Of a stretch of 64,000 nucleotides of DNA, positions 1 through 8,804 are shown piece after piece. The stretch is from positions 682,001 to 746,000 of the forward strand of contig NZ_VIRG01000066.1 in NCBI RefSeq assembly GCF_008107695.1. The letters are read 5' to 3'. Below the pieces are notes generated by a model. The model was not told where the DNA came from. It made no database searches and saw only the letters and a list, made by a program, of their open reading frames with translations. This DNA is from Stappia sp. BW2. Its GTDB lineage: Bacteria; Pseudomonadota; Alphaproteobacteria; Rhizobiales; Stappiaceae. Made by a program: the position numbers and the translations under genes. The stretch's first letter is position 1. Every line of letters begins with the position of its first letter.

Positions 1-496
1 CGCGCTCAATCACGATCGAAGGCTTGAGAACATCGGCGAGTTGCGGCTCCTTCGAGATATCCGCGTTCGACATCAGAACCGGAAATTCGACGGCATCCAT
101 GAAACCGCGCAGGACTTCAGGTCCGTCATCAAATTCATGGTTGCCGACGGTCATTCCGTCGTAGCCGAGTTTGTTCATGAACTCGGCCGCAGCCTTGCCT
201 TTGTAATAGGTATAAAACAGCGTGCCCTGGAACTGGTCACCGCCATCGACGAGGATCGAGTTGTTGCTGGCCGCGCGGCGATCCTTGATGATCGTGTCGA
301 GGCGCGCTGTACCTCCAAAACACTTGCCTTCCGCATTGTCTTCCGCGCTGCAGGTCGAGTCGTATTTGTTGATCGGCTCGATGCGGCTGTGAAAGTCGTT
401 GGTGTGCAAGATCGTCAGCGAATAATCGGCATAGGCTGCCGTCGACAGTGCCGTGGTCACGGACAGCACTGCGGCGCTCAGAATACGTTTTGTCAT
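1..496 (-). CDS. 5'-nucleotidase/metallophosphatase family protein (partial, N-terminal part)
   Basis: The reverse strand from 496 reads a secreted protein whose 3' part lies outside the window. A signal peptide (MTKRILSAAVLSVTTALST, then AAYA) is followed by the calcineurin-like metallophosphatase motifs LTILHTNDFHSR, GGTARLDTII, VDGGDQFQG and TVGNHEFD. These bind the two metals in UshA/5'-nucleotidase enzymes, which remove phosphate from nucleotides or split UDP-sugars in the periplasm. The order and spacing fit the start of a protein of about 500-600 residues. About 165 residues are visible. The ATG at 494-496 is chosen because the signal peptide starts there. Substrate cannot be told from this part. 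Confidence 0.85.
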   Translation of the reverse strand, partial: MTKRILSAAVLSVTTALSTAAYADYSLTILHTNDFHSRIEPINKYDSTCSAEDNAEGKCFGGTARLDTIIKDRRAASNNSILVDGGDQFQGTLFYTYYKGKAAAEFMNKLGYDGMTVGNHEFDDGPEVLRGFMDAVEFPVLMSNADISKEPQLADVLKPSIVIER

Positions 497-959
497 CGGA
501 CCCTCGCCCTTGGATAGGTTGGTTATGCCGTATCAGGAACGAGACGCCTGACGCCGGCTTCCCGGTGTTCTTAAAGACCCACACACGTCCAACAAAGGGT
601 AAGACCCCGCCCGGAAACCACCGGAATTGAGGACGTCAGGATCGCCGGTATAAAAAGATCTTGGTGCAGATTTATGACAGCTGCAAGTGCCTGACGGCGT
701 GAAACTGAAAAAAATTTTGCTGGATAAATATTTTTGCAGCATTGCCTAAAAATCGCACAATCCCGCCATCTCTATCCATCACCCTTCAGAAGCAGCAGCC
801 AGAAAGGACAATCGGATACAGATTCTCGAAACGCCAACGGCGTGCCTATCTTGGGTCCAAGCGGAAAGGCGTCAGAAGAGGGGAAAGGCGCAGCCGGGTC
901 TGTCTGCAATACAGGCATGACGACACGTTTAAGCTGGCGTCTATTTTGCCGGAAAACAG
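497..959. other. Intergenic region, no gene supported
   Basis: About 460 bases between the 5'-nucleotidase start and the yacG terminator. Both neighbours are on the reverse strand, so the part next to 497 should hold the nucleotidase promoter. An AT-rich patch near 700-760 could be promoter-like. Short open frames here show no family features. Confidence 0.5.
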
Positions 960-986
960 CCTTGCGGACTCATAGTGTCCGCAAGG
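960..986 (-). terminator. Intrinsic terminator after yacG
   Basis: A perfect 10-bp inverted repeat (CCTTGCGGAC / GTCCGCAAGG) with a 7-base loop lies just 3' of the yacG stop on the reverse strand. On that strand the stem is followed by CTGTTTTCC, a short U-rich tail. This marks the end of the infA-maf-yacG transcript. Confidence 0.75.
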
Positions 987-989
987 GCA

Positions 990-1193
990 TCACGAGCGGT
1001 CTTCGTCTGGAAAATTGCTCTCGTCGATATCGTCGGTCTCCACCACCGGAATGGTGTAGCCTTCGGAAAACCAGCGGTTCATATCGATCTTGGCGCAGCG
1101 ATCCGAGCAGAACGGATAATCGTCCGGCGTCGACAATTTCGAGCAGATCGGACAAGGGCGCATGCGCCGTTCGGGTTTCTGGCTTTCGGCCAT
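990..1193 (-). CDS. yacG: DNA gyrase inhibitor YacG (zinc-binding)
   Basis: Small zinc-ribbon protein of 67 residues. Cysteines 14, 17, 29 and 33 (CPIC...CSDRC) make the four-Cys zinc site, followed by the family's acidic, flexible C-terminal end. E. coli YacG binds GyrB and blocks gyrase. The start at 1193 is preferred over the upstream GTG (1223), because a GGAGAG Shine-Dalgarno lies 6 bases before this ATG. It follows maf by about 90 bases and is the last gene of the block before a strong terminator. The infA-maf-yacG order is common in alphaproteobacteria. Confidence 0.9.
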   Translation of the reverse strand: MAESQKPERRMRPCPICSKLSTPDDYPFCSDRCAKIDMNRWFSEGYTIPVVETDDIDESNFPDEDRS

Positions 1194-1280
1194 TTCACTC
1201 TCCGGATTTCGACCTGTAATCACCTGCTTAAAAGCAGTTGGCGATGGGGCGTCTGCTTGCCAAACGCAGTGCCGGCAGCC

Positions 1281-1907
1281 TCAGGCCGCCGCGGTCGCCC
1301 AGCCCTGATGGACAGGGTAACCGGCCGAGCTCAGCAAGTTTGCGGTTTCCACCAGGGGCAGCCCCACAACCGCCGGGTAGGAACCGACCAGCTTGACGAC
1401 AAAACTGCCGGCAAGGCCCTGAATGGCATATCCGCCAGCCTTGCCCCGCCATTCGCCCGAGGAAATGTAGTCGTCCATGTCCTTGCGCGTCAGACGCTTG
1501 AAGCGCACGCGTGTTTCGACAAGCTTGGAACGAACCTTGCCGTTTGCCTCCGCAACGGCCACCCCGGTGAACACCCGGTGGCCACGGCCGGACAAAAGAG
1601 ACAGGCACATCAGCGCCTGATCGGTCAGTTCCGCCTTGGGCAGCGCCCGCCGGCCGACCGCAACCACGGTGTCGGCAGCCAGCACCACACTGTCCTGCAT
1701 GGCTTCGGACGCATCGGCCATCTGACGAACGGCTTCAGCCTTTGCCCGCGCCAGGCGCAGCGCAAGGCTGCGCGGCGTCTCATGCTTTTTCGGCGTTTCG
1801 TCGATATCGGCCGGCAAAAGGTGGTCCGGCTCCAGTCCGATCTGCTGCAGCAGCGCAAGGCGGCGCGGCGAGGCGGAGGCCAGGATCAACTGAGGGGCAT
1901 TGGTCAT
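1281..1907 (-). CDS. maf: Maf-family nucleoside triphosphate pyrophosphatase
   Basis: A 208-residue Maf protein. It begins with the family signature ILASASPRRLALLQQIG (residues 8-24), the nucleotide-binding loop. VLAADTVVAVGRRALPKA (about 98-115) carries the catalytic Asp region, and the C-terminal IQGLAGSFVVKLVGSYPAVVGLPL is typical. Maf proteins hydrolyse dTTP, UTP or modified pyrimidine triphosphates to monophosphates and are linked to septum arrest. The SASPRR plus DTVV motifs fit the YhdE type, but exact base preference is not certain. It lies 43 bases after infA and is probably cotranscribed. Confidence 0.93.
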   Translation of the reverse strand: MTNAPQLILASASPRRLALLQQIGLEPDHLLPADIDETPKKHETPRSLALRLARAKAEAVRQMADASEAMQDSVVLAADTVVAVGRRALPKAELTDQALMCLSLLSGRGHRVFTGVAVAEANGKVRSKLVETRVRFKRLTRKDMDDYISSGEWRGKAGGYAIQGLAGSFVVKLVGSYPAVVGLPLVETANLLSSAGYPVHQGWATAAA

Positions 1908-1950
1908 CTAAGAGCGAGCCTTGCAGCCGGGGTCACCTTGGAATACCCGC

Positions 1951-2169
1951 TTACTTGAAGCGGTAGGTGATCCGCCCCTTGGTGAGGTCATACGGGGTCA
2001 TTTCGACAAGTACCTTGTCACCCGCCAAAACGCGAATCCGGTTCTTGCGCATACGCCCTGCCGTGTGGGCAATAATTTCGTGATCATTTTCCAGTTTTAC
2101 GCGGAACGTCGCATTCGGCAACAGTTCTGTTACGACGCCCGGAAACTCCAGAGCTTCTTCTTTGGCCAT
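1951..2169 (-). CDS. infA: Translation initiation factor IF-1
   Basis: A 72-residue S1/OB-fold protein with an almost invariant sequence: [20 protein letters not shown] at the start, then [20 protein letters not shown] and a C-terminal [11 protein letters not shown]-1 binds the 30S A site and helps select the initiator tRNA with IF-2 and IF-3. Length and sequence are as expected. It is the first of three close genes (infA, maf, yacG), downstream of a weak terminator-like hairpin. Confidence 0.97.
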   Translation of the reverse strand: MAKEEALEFPGVVTELLPNATFRVKLENDHEIIAHTAGRMRKNRIRVLAGDKVLVEMTPYDLTKGRITYRFK

Positions 2170-2186
2170 TTGATATCCTGAATAAA

Positions 2187-2201
2187 GCGGGCCCTGCCCG
2201 C
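2187..2201 (-). terminator. Possible weak terminator between the GNAT gene and infA
   Basis: On the reverse strand a GCGGG/CCCGC stem with a 5-base loop is followed by TTTATT. It sits after the GNAT gene stop and 18 bases before the infA start, so it could end the upstream transcript or act in the infA leader. The stem is only 5 bp. Confidence 0.35.
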
Positions 2202-2286
2202 GGGTGCCGGGGAACCTAACGGATTAGGGAACGAAAGTGAACCTTTCTTTCCGCCGCCACGCAAAGAAACTGCCGATTTTCCAAGC

Positions 2287-2901
2287 TCATCGCGCGGAAC
2301 CCGTCTCCTGCAGCCGGCCACGAGCGCCTAGCCCGTCTTCGCAGACATTGTTTCGCCATTCATCCTCCAGGATGGCGTAGTAGAATTCCTCATCCCAGCC
2401 GCCCTTGAAGCGCGCATGTTCTCGGAAATGAGCCTCGCGGCGCATGCCAAGGCGCCCCATCACTTTCCAGGAGCCCGTGTTGCGGGCGTCGCAGCAGGCA
2501 AAAATGCGGTGAAGGTGCAGGTCCTCAAAACCCATCCTCAAGAGCGCGCCGGCAGCCTCCGTTGCAAAACCCCTACCCTTGCAGGCCGGGTGGAGCGAGA
2601 AGCCGATGGTGCCCTGAAGCGCCTCGACGCTGGTAACGCGCAGCGATGCATCGCCAATCAGCCCAGGCTCCTCCCTTCGTTCGATAGCAAAGGCGAGCGT
2701 GCCCTCCCCTTCGAGGTGGTTCATTTCCACCCAGTCGGCAAGCTTCGTCCGGATTTCGTCCAGGCTGCGCGGCTCCCAGAAGTGGTAGCGGGCGGTTTCC
2801 GGCAGAGACTGATAGGCGTGAAGGGCTTGCGCATCGCCAGCCTCCAGAGGCCGCAGCACCAGACGATCCGTTACCACCGGAGCCGTGATTTCAAACTTCA
2901 T
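2287..2901 (-). CDS. GNAT family N-acetyltransferase (RimJ/RimL-like)
   Basis: A 204-residue acetyltransferase of the RimJ/RimL/SpeG-like GNAT group. It opens with VVTDRLVLRPLEAGDAQALHAYQ, the standard start for these proteins. The acetyl-CoA loop region GTIGFSLHPACKGRGFATEAAGALLRMGF (about 115-143; core motif KGRGFA) and the following LHLHRIFACCDARNTGSWKVMGRLGM are the AcCoA-binding motif and the conserved 'N..S' end. These enzymes acetylate protein N-termini, polyamines or antibiotics; the substrate cannot be told. It interrupts the otherwise conserved phosphatase-infA order. Confidence 0.85.
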   Translation of the reverse strand: MKFEITAPVVTDRLVLRPLEAGDAQALHAYQSLPETARYHFWEPRSLDEIRTKLADWVEMNHLEGEGTLAFAIERREEPGLIGDASLRVTSVEALQGTIGFSLHPACKGRGFATEAAGALLRMGFEDLHLHRIFACCDARNTGSWKVMGRLGMRREAHFREHARFKGGWDEEFYYAILEDEWRNNVCEDGLGARGRLQETGSAR

Positions 2902-2916
2902 TCCGACCCTCCGGTA

Positions 2917-3369
2917 TCAGCCGCTTGGCGGCGGGGTCCAGTCGAGGCGCTTCTTGATACGCATCATCAACTGGTCGCGCACAGCGCGGTATTCATCGAG
3001 GATCCGTTCGCGGCTGCCTGTGGCAAGCGTCGGGTCGAGGGTCGGCCAGTATTCGACTTCCACCGATTCCGTCCGTGTCATGTCGAGCGCCTTGTGGTGG
3101 GCCTCCGGCGCCAGCGTCACGACAAGATCGAATCCGGACTCGTCCAGGTCCTCGAACGTCTTGGGTGTGTGCCGGCTCATGTCGATACCGATTTCGGCCA
3201 TCACGGCGTCCACGAAGGGGTCGACCTTGCCGGATCGCACACCGGCGGAGCGGACATAGACCTGACCCGGGAAAAGTTTGGCCGTCAACGCTTCGGCCAT
3301 GGGCGAGCGCACGGAATTCATTCCGCAGGCAAACAGGACCGCAGTCGGACGCAGGCCCGGCCCGGACAT
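2917..3369 (-). CDS. Low-molecular-weight protein tyrosine phosphatase family protein
   Basis: A 150-residue LMW phosphatase/arsenate-reductase-fold protein. The P-loop is CGMNSVR (C15 to R21, the CX5R catalytic signature). The later DPFVDAVMAEIGIDMSRHTPK and the VVTLAPEAH stretch follow the fold's course. In other alphaproteobacteria a close relative sits between UPF0262 and infA, as here. The usual C-terminal DPY/DP catalytic Asp is represented by a WPTLDPT segment. It starts 5 bases after UPF0262, suggesting translational coupling. Real substrate (phosphotyrosine or arsenate) is not known. Confidence 0.85.
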   Translation of the reverse strand: MSGPGLRPTAVLFACGMNSVRSPMAEALTAKLFPGQVYVRSAGVRSGKVDPFVDAVMAEIGIDMSRHTPKTFEDLDESGFDLVVTLAPEAHHKALDMTRTESVEVEYWPTLDPTLATGSRERILDEYRAVRDQLMMRIKKRLDWTPPPSG

Positions 3370-3374
3370 ACCCT

Positions 3375-3878
3375 TCAGCCCTTCCAGTGCAAGGCGTAGA
3401 CAAGGGTAAACAGCCGGCGCGCCGTCTGCATGTCGACTATGATCTTCCCTTCCAGTCGCTCCCTCAAAATAGCTGAGCCTTCGTTGTGGACACCCCGCCG
3501 GCCCATGTCGATCGCCTCGATCTGGCTTGGTGTTGCGTAGCGGATCGCCTCGTAATAGCTGTTGCAGATCAGGTCGTAGTCCTTGACGATCTTGCGCAGC
3601 GGAGACAGCGACAGAACGTGGGTGACGACTTCCTTGTCGTCATCGGTCCTGATCCGGAAAACCAGCTTCTTTTCGATCACCGACAGGTTGAGCACGTAAT
3701 TTGCCACCGGATATCCGACTGGCTGGAACGTGTTTTCCTCAATCAGGTCGTAAATCGCGATGGCGCGGTCGTGTTCCACTTCCGGCGTCGAGCGGGCGAT
3801 GGAGGCTTCGTCCAAAACCACGTCGACCAGCTTGCCGCCGGTTTTCTGCGGTTCGGGATCCGGTTGCGGGTCGCTCAT
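3375..3878 (-). CDS. UPF0262 family protein
   Basis: A 167-residue protein matching the alphaproteobacterial UPF0262 family, with conserved parts RDAIAIYDL-like [38 protein letters not shown] and [16 protein letters not shown]. No catalytic motif or membrane segment is visible. The family's function is unknown. Its fixed place after hisD and before the LMW phosphatase (stop-to-start spacing 5 bases) is conserved in the group and supports the call. It starts about 30 bases after the hisD stop. Confidence 0.88.
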   Translation of the reverse strand: MSDPQPDPEPQKTGGKLVDVVLDEASIARSTPEVEHDRAIAIYDLIEENTFQPVGYPVANYVLNLSVIEKKLVFRIRTDDDKEVVTHVLSLSPLRKIVKDYDLICNSYYEAIRYATPSQIEAIDMGRRGVHNEGSAILRERLEGKIIVDMQTARRLFTLVYALHWKG

Positions 3879-3908
3879 CTGATCGAAGCCTCTTGTTCAA
3901 GTCGGGAG

Positions 3909-5216
3909 CTAAAAGTTCAGCCTGATGGAAACAGAGCGCGCATGCGCCGACAACCCCTCTGATTCACCAAGAGCGATTGCTGCCGGTCCAAGCTGACGCA
4001 GGTTATCCGCATTGCATTTCAGGATCGAGGTGCGTTTGACAAATTCCAGCACGCCCAATCCGGAAGAAAACCGGGCGGACCGCGCCGTCGGCAACACGTG
4101 ATTGGACCCGCCGACATAATCGCCGATGGCCTCCGGCGTATAATGCCCGAGGAATACGGCGCCGGCATTGCGCACCTTCTTCAGCAGCGCTTCGGGATCG
4201 GCGACGGCCAATTCAAGGTGCTCCGGAGCAATCCGGTTGGCAAGCGGCATTGCCGCTTCCAGATCATCCACCAGAATGATAGCGCCGTAATCCTGCCAGC
4301 TGGCCCGGGCGACATCCTCGCGCGGCAGGGTTTTCAGCTGGGCCTCGACCGCAGCTTCCACTTCGCCTGCAAGGTCTTCGCTGTCGGTGATCAGAATGGA
4401 CTGGGCAGCTCCGTCATGCTCCGCCTGTGCCAGCAGGTCGGCGGCAAGCCAATCGGCATTGTTGCCGCTGTCGGCCAGAATCAGCACTTCTGACGGACCG
4501 GCGATCATGTCGATGCCGACCGTGCCGAAGACACGGCGCTTGGCCGCCGCCACAAAGGCATTGCCCGGGCCGACGATCTTGGCGACGGGGGCGATTGTCT
4601 GCGTTCCATACGCAAGGGCAGCAACGGCCTGTGCCCCACCGATACGATAAATTTCGGTGACACCGGCAATTCTGGCGGCAGCCAGCACCAGCGGATTCAA
4701 GACCCCGTCCGGACTCGGCACCACCATGACAATGCGTTCCACACCCGCAACCTTGGCCGGCACCGCGTTCATCAAAACGGAACTCGGATAGCTGGCAGTG
4801 CCGCCGGGCACATAAATGCCAACGGCTTCAACAGCGGTCCAGAGCGATCCAAGTTCCACGCCGATGGCATCCGTGTAGCGGTCGTCCTTCGGCATCTGGC
4901 GGGCATGGTGGGCATGAATGCGGTCGTGCGCGAGCTGCAGAGCGTCCAGCGTCTCCTGCGGCACTTCCTCAAGCGCGGCATCAATTTCAGCGGTAGAGAC
5001 ACTCAGTTCGGCCATGCTCTCAGCCTGCAGCCTGTCGAACCTTGCCGTATAGTCGAGGACTGCCTTGTCGCCTTCCGTGCGCACCCGCTCCAGGATATCG
5101 CGAACGATCTGGTCGACATCCTCGGAAACTTCCCGTTTTCCGGAAAGAAGTGCCTTGAACTGGTCTTCGAAACGGGCGTCGTTGATGTTAAGGCGTAGAA
5201 CCACGCAATTCTCCAT
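3909..5216 (-). CDS. hisD: Histidinol dehydrogenase
   Basis: A 435-residue HisD, the zinc enzyme that oxidises histidinol to histidine in two NAD-dependent steps (last steps of histidine synthesis). Full length and all signature parts are present: YVPGGTASYPSSVLMNAVPAKVAGV (about 133-157), the HisD signature around IDMIAGPSEVLILAD and LLAQAEHDGAAQSILI, and the catalytic APEHLELAVADP. It lies within the murA-DUF2948-hisD-UPF0262 block rather than in a his operon, which is the normal alphaproteobacterial arrangement. Confidence 0.97.
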   Translation of the reverse strand: MENCVVLRLNINDARFEDQFKALLSGKREVSEDVDQIVRDILERVRTEGDKAVLDYTARFDRLQAESMAELSVSTAEIDAALEEVPQETLDALQLAHDRIHAHHARQMPKDDRYTDAIGVELGSLWTAVEAVGIYVPGGTASYPSSVLMNAVPAKVAGVERIVMVVPSPDGVLNPLVLAAARIAGVTEIYRIGGAQAVAALAYGTQTIAPVAKIVGPGNAFVAAAKRRVFGTVGIDMIAGPSEVLILADSGNNADWLAADLLAQAEHDGAAQSILITDSEDLAGEVEAAVEAQLKTLPREDVARASWQDYGAIILVDDLEAAMPLANRIAPEHLELAVADPEALLKKVRNAGAVFLGHYTPEAIGDYVGGSNHVLPTARSARFSSGLGVLEFVKRTSILKCNADNLRQLGPAAIALGESEGLSAHARSVSIRLNF

Positions 5217-5258
5217 CGTCTGCGGTGCCGGGCACCGTCTGTCATTCCGTGCGGGGCG

Positions 5259-5720
5259 TCAGCTGAGGTCGTGCTGCGGCAGGTTCGGCGTGGACCAGGC
5301 AGCTCCGAGGTCCGACACCTGAGCCTCGATACACTCGACCTCAAGCATGAGACTACCACCGCCTGCAAAGGCGAGCTGAATCGTGCCGGCGGGTTCCTCG
5401 CCCGGTTCGAAGGTTACAGCGAGCAGCTCCAGAACGGCGCCTTTGGCCTTCTGGTTGATATTCTGCGCCTTCATGGCCTTTACCCGAGCAAAGGCCAGCG
5501 CCGTGCGCCGGCGCTCGTGTTCCTTCGACCGCTTGTCGGCTTCCTTGTCCCACACGAAGCGGTTCATCACGAAAACGGCCTTCTGCTCCTTCGGCAGATA
5601 GCGGATATCCGCCACGGTGATCACCGCGTCCTGCAGATGGGCGGAAAGAACCTGAAGGTCTTCCTGGTCAAGGGCGGCAAGTTTCAGCTGATCCATTTGC
5701 TCTTGTTCTGATCCGGTCAT
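5259..5720 (-). CDS. DUF2948 family protein
   Basis: About 153 residues. The family begins at MDQLKLAALDQEDLQVLSAH (5696), but in-frame ATGs at 5720 and 5741 also exist and no site has a strong Shine-Dalgarno, so the start is uncertain. DUF2948 members are alphaproteobacterial and of unknown function. This one shows the typical RRRTALAFARVKAMKAQNI helix and the C-terminal LMLEVECIEAQVSDLG. Always found next to hisD, as here (43 bases upstream of the hisD start). No catalytic motif is seen. Confidence 0.82.
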   Translation of the reverse strand: MTGSEQEQMDQLKLAALDQEDLQVLSAHLQDAVITVADIRYLPKEQKAVFVMNRFVWDKEADKRSKEHERRRTALAFARVKAMKAQNINQKAKGAVLELLAVTFEPGEEPAGTIQLAFAGGGSLMLEVECIEAQVSDLGAAWSTPNLPQHDLS

Positions 5721-5844
5721 GCGTTGTCTGGCAGGACGCATATAAGCGATTTTCTGCCCGATCCCAAGGCTGTTGCCTAATGGGGAATGATGGTTTTGGC
5801 AATGTCCAATGCCGCGAAACCTGCGTTACGGCACCATGGGAGCG

Positions 5845-6057
5845 TCAAGGGCCCTCATCCACCCGCTGGCGCAAATCTGCCTTGATCTCGTCCAGCGTTG
5901 CAATTCGCTTGAAGATCCGCCGGCCAAACCAGAGCCCAAAGACGAGCAGGAAGAAGCCGAGCGACGGCCCATAGGGCGCCGGAACGAAGACAACCGCGAA
6001 CATGGCCGCAAAGGCAAAGCCCAGCTGGATCAGGAAACGGATTGTCTGTGCAGTCAT
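5845..6057 (-). CDS. Small membrane protein of unknown function
   Basis: A 70-residue protein starting at MTAQTIRFL (ATG 6057). It has two hydrophobic segments, about residues 8-24 (LIQLGFAFAAMFAVVFV) and 29-43 (GPSLGFFLLVFGLWF), then a basic-acidic cytoplasmic tail RRIFKRIATLDEIKADLRQR. A hairpin membrane topology is likely. No family name is recognised with certainty. It lies between the divergent DUF3124 gene and DUF2948, in the same direction as the murA block. Confidence 0.6.
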   Translation of the reverse strand: MTAQTIRFLIQLGFAFAAMFAVVFVPAPYGPSLGFFLLVFGLWFGRRIFKRIATLDEIKADLRQRVDEGP

Positions 6058-6193
6058 GCAGTCGCTCCAACCTCTTCCCGCAGGCCAATCCAGCGCCACT
6101 CAATGACAACCTGCTACCACCCTACCGTCTTGCAATCAGGGTACGCATTCAGGAAAGTGACACCCTAACATCACACGAGCGCATGAGCACGCA

Positions 6194-6682
6194 ATGTTGA
6201 AACGATTGATCTGCCTCAGCCTGCTGGCAGTTGGCCTGCTTCTTTTTCAGACGCCGACACAGGTTCAGGCTCAGGATTTTACCGAGAAAGTGCTTGGTGA
6301 AACCATCTACGTGCCGGCCTACTCGCGGATCTTTTCTCATCCAAACCGGTCCGACCTTCTGGCGGCGACGCTTGCCGTCCACAATGTCGACCCTGAAGCC
6401 ACGATCACTCTGCAACAGGTCGATTATCACAACGAAGACGGTACCTTGCTGCGCAAGCTGCTTGAGACGCCCGTGGACCTCGCCCCGCTCCAGTCGAAAA
6501 CCGTGCTGATTCCAATCAACGATACGACTGGTGGTGTGGGGGCAAATTTCCTGCTCGTATGGTCCTCCGACACCCCTGCCCTCAGCCCCATTGCCGAGGC
6601 CATCATGACCAGCGGCAGCGGTGGTCCAGGCCCCTCTTTCACGTCTCGGGGAAGAGTGATCAAGCGGCATACGGCGAAGTAG
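6194..6682 (+). CDS. DUF3124 family exported protein
   Basis: A 162-residue protein with a signal peptide (LICLSLLAVGLLLF, cleavage near VQAQ). The mature part carries the DUF3124 pattern: GETIYVPAYSRIF, a central LLAATLAVHNVDPEATITLQQVDYH, and VLIPINDTTGGVGANFLLVW. DUF3124 proteins are secreted or periplasmic; their role is unknown. It is the only forward-strand gene in this core block, sits convergent to murA, and ends before two hairpins. Confidence 0.8.
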   Translation: MLKRLICLSLLAVGLLLFQTPTQVQAQDFTEKVLGETIYVPAYSRIFSHPNRSDLLAATLAVHNVDPEATITLQQVDYHNEDGTLLRKLLETPVDLAPLQSKTVLIPINDTTGGVGANFLLVWSSDTPALSPIAEAIMTSGSGGPGPSFTSRGRVIKRHTAK

Positions 6683-6708
6683 CTTTCAGGAAACCAGGAT
6701 ATCCATGG

Positions 6709-6729
6709 GACGGCGTGTTCCCCGCCGTC
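6709..6729 (+). terminator. Hairpin after the DUF3124 gene
   Basis: GACGGCG/CGCCGTC, a 7-bp stem with a 7-base loop, 27 bases after the DUF3124 stop. There is no T tract, so it may not be an efficient intrinsic terminator. Confidence 0.35.
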
Positions 6730-6838
6730 TCGCCGCGCCTGTCAAGCACGGGTTTGATCTGACGACGACGGCCGTGTCTGCGCAGACAAATGAAGAGGCG
6801 CATGGATGCAAGCCCTCAGGCCCTTCAACAGTCTTCCA

Positions 6839-6862
6839 CCGGGCAGAAATGAACCTGCCCGG
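6839..6862 (-). terminator. Hairpin after murA
   Basis: CCGGGCAG/CTGCCCGG, a perfect 8-bp stem with an 8-base loop, 30 bases beyond the murA stop on the reverse strand. No T run follows, so termination is only inferred from position in a convergent gap. Confidence 0.4.
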
Positions 6863-6891
6863 GCCTCCACAAAGGACATCAAAGCCCTCAA

Positions 6892-8181
6892 TCAGGCCGA
6901 GATGCGCTCGATCTTCGCGCCGCAGCGGGTCAGCTTGTCTTCCAGGCGCTCAAACCCGCGGTCGAGGTGGTAAACACGGCTAACCGTCGTTTCGCCTTCC
7001 GCAGCCAGACCGGCAATGACGAGCGACACAGACGCCCGCAGATCCGTTGCCATGACCGGCGCACCACGAAGCGCAGAGACACCGTCGATGGTTGCCGTGC
7101 GGCCATCCACATGGATCTGTGCGCCGAGGCGGGCCAGTTCCTGAACGTGCATGAAGCGGTTTTCAAAAATGGTTTCGGTAATCCGGCTTGTGCCGCCTGC
7201 CTTCGTCATCAACGCCATGAACTGGGCCTGAAGGTCGGTCGGGAAACCCGGGAACGGTTCGGTGGTGATATCCACCGGCTGGATGCCGTTGCCGTTCCGA
7301 TAAACCTTGAGGCCATCGGCGGTCTGCGTGATGTCCGCACCGGTCTGACGAAGCGTCTCAAGCGCCGCTTCCAGAAGGTCCGAACGAGCACCTTGCAGAA
7401 GAACGTCGCCGCCGGTCATGGCAACCGCCATGGCGTAGGTGCCGGTTTCGATCCGATCCGGAACAACGGCATGATGCGCGCCATGAAGGCGCGGCACACC
7501 CTGGATGCGGATGGTCGACGTGCCTTCGCCCTCGATCTTCGCGCCCATGGCCTTCAGGCACTTGGCAAGATCGACCACTTCCGGCTCCCGCGCGGCATTG
7601 ACGATCTCCGTCTCGCCGCTGGCCAGTGTGGCCGCCATCATGACGGTGTGGGTTGCGCCGACGGAAACCTTGGGAAACTCGACGCGCGCGCCCTTCAGCC
7701 CGCCTGGGGCCTTGACGATAACGTAGCCGCCGTCGATCTCGATCTCGGCGCCGAGCGCTGCCAGCCCATCGATGAAGAAATCCACCGGCCGTGTGCCGAT
7801 CGCACAGCCGCCGGGCAGCGACACGCGCGCTTCGTGGCAACGGGCAACCAGCGGACCGATAACCCAGAAGCTGGCACGCATCTTGGAGACAAGCTCATAG
7901 GGGGCGGTGGTGTCGACAATTTCACGGGCGGTCAGGTTCAGCGTCTGCCCGGCCAGATCATCTTGGCCGCTGCGCTTGCCGTTGACCGAATAGTCGACGC
8001 CATGGTTGGACAGAATCTGTGTCAGCTGGGCAACGTCGCGCAGGCGCGGCACATTGGACAGCGTCAGGGTCTCATCCGTCAGGAGCGACGCGATCATCAG
8101 CGGCAGCGCCGCGTTTTTGGCACCGGAGATCGGAATGACGCCATTCAGTTCCGAACCGCCAACGACCTTGATACTGTCCAT
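6892..8181 (-). CDS. murA: UDP-N-acetylglucosamine 1-carboxyvinyltransferase
   Basis: A 429-residue MurA, which transfers enolpyruvate from PEP to UDP-GlcNAc in the first committed step of peptidoglycan synthesis. The start at 8181 ([20 protein letters not shown]) gives the usual N-terminus with the substrate Lys in SGAKNAALP. The catalytic Cys, target of fosfomycin, is in [11 protein letters not shown]. Later motifs [16 protein letters not shown] and [16 protein letters not shown] are also conserved. It heads the reverse-strand block leading to DUF2948 and hisD. Confidence 0.97.
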   Translation of the reverse strand: MDSIKVVGGSELNGVIPISGAKNAALPLMIASLLTDETLTLSNVPRLRDVAQLTQILSNHGVDYSVNGKRSGQDDLAGQTLNLTAREIVDTTAPYELVSKMRASFWVIGPLVARCHEARVSLPGGCAIGTRPVDFFIDGLAALGAEIEIDGGYVIVKAPGGLKGARVEFPKVSVGATHTVMMAATLASGETEIVNAAREPEVVDLAKCLKAMGAKIEGEGTSTIRIQGVPRLHGAHHAVVPDRIETGTYAMAVAMTGGDVLLQGARSDLLEAALETLRQTGADITQTADGLKVYRNGNGIQPVDITTEPFPGFPTDLQAQFMALMTKAGGTSRITETIFENRFMHVQELARLGAQIHVDGRTATIDGVSALRGAPVMATDLRASVSLVIAGLAAEGETTVSRVYHLDRGFERLEDKLTRCGAKIERISA

Positions 8182-8621
8182 GTTTTTCCCCGAACGGAGC
8201 CACGCGCATCGCGCAGCCATCCCTTTGCATACGTCAAGAAACTCACATCAAGCGTGCGGTCTACACGCAACTTATGGCCCATGCAAGGCAGGCAACCGGC
8301 GGCGAGCGGGCAATTTCGAGATTAGGGTGCGGCCCGATAAATGAAGACGGAGTGGGCTGAGAAATGGAAAAGCCGAGTCCGGAACGGTGTGCGAAGCCGG
8401 CTTCCTGCCCGGTCAGGCACGATGACGAGACGCAATGACGCCATTTTCGTGTCTTGAGACATCTCCGGATTGGTTCTCCTCAGCGCGCTTCCCATGCTTT
8501 GAAATGCGCCGCATTTCTCGCGCTTCCAGGCCCCGAAGTAGACCAATACGCGCAAACCACTTCAACTTCATTTACGGGGCCTCAGCCCAGTCAGGACGTC
8601 GGAATGCTTAGTTGGCCTGCC
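8182..8621. other. Intergenic region upstream of murA
   Basis: About 440 bases with no supported gene. It should contain the murA promoter (reverse strand). A perfect short hairpin, GAAATGC/GCATTTC with a 3-base loop, lies at 8501-8517, and a GCGTG/CACGC repeat occurs near 8254. Role unknown. Confidence 0.5.
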
Positions 8622-8804
8622 TCAGTCGGCATCTCTGCTCTTGGCAGCAGACTTTCGACGCCGCAGATTGGCCCGCAGGGCTTCCGCCAGCCGGTCTTCG
8701 CGGGACTTGGCAGCCACTTTCTCAGCGGTTTTTTCACCGTGCTGTTTACCGGTTTTGTCGCCGTCACTTCCAACGGACTGGTGCTGCTGGTCTTTGTCAG
8801 CCAT
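8622..8804 (-). CDS. Small basic conserved hypothetical protein
   Basis: A 60-residue, highly charged protein (MADKDQQHQSVGSDGDKTG start). The C-terminal half, EDRLAEALRANLRRRKSAAK, resembles a short helix that recurs at the end of many small alphaproteobacterial proteins of unknown function (RLKAALRENLRRRKAQ type). No membrane segment or catalytic motif is present. The start at 8804 is chosen because the conserved part is far downstream of any earlier start and the sequence before it is low quality. Role unknown; an unstructured N-terminus is likely. Confidence 0.6.
   Translation of the reverse strand: MADKDQQHQSVGSDGDKTGKQHGEKTAEKVAAKSREDRLAEALRANLRRRKSAAKSRDAD

Noticed and set aside
497..959. 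A tRNA or other RNA gene downstream of yacG, as in some alphaproteobacteria
   Set aside because: No cloverleaf could be folded. Only the yacG terminator hairpin was supported.
6967..8325. A long plus-strand frame opposite murA, and similar ones opposite the Hsp70-like gene and cbiG-cobJ
   Set aside because: They cover well-identified genes in antisense and have no recognisable domains.
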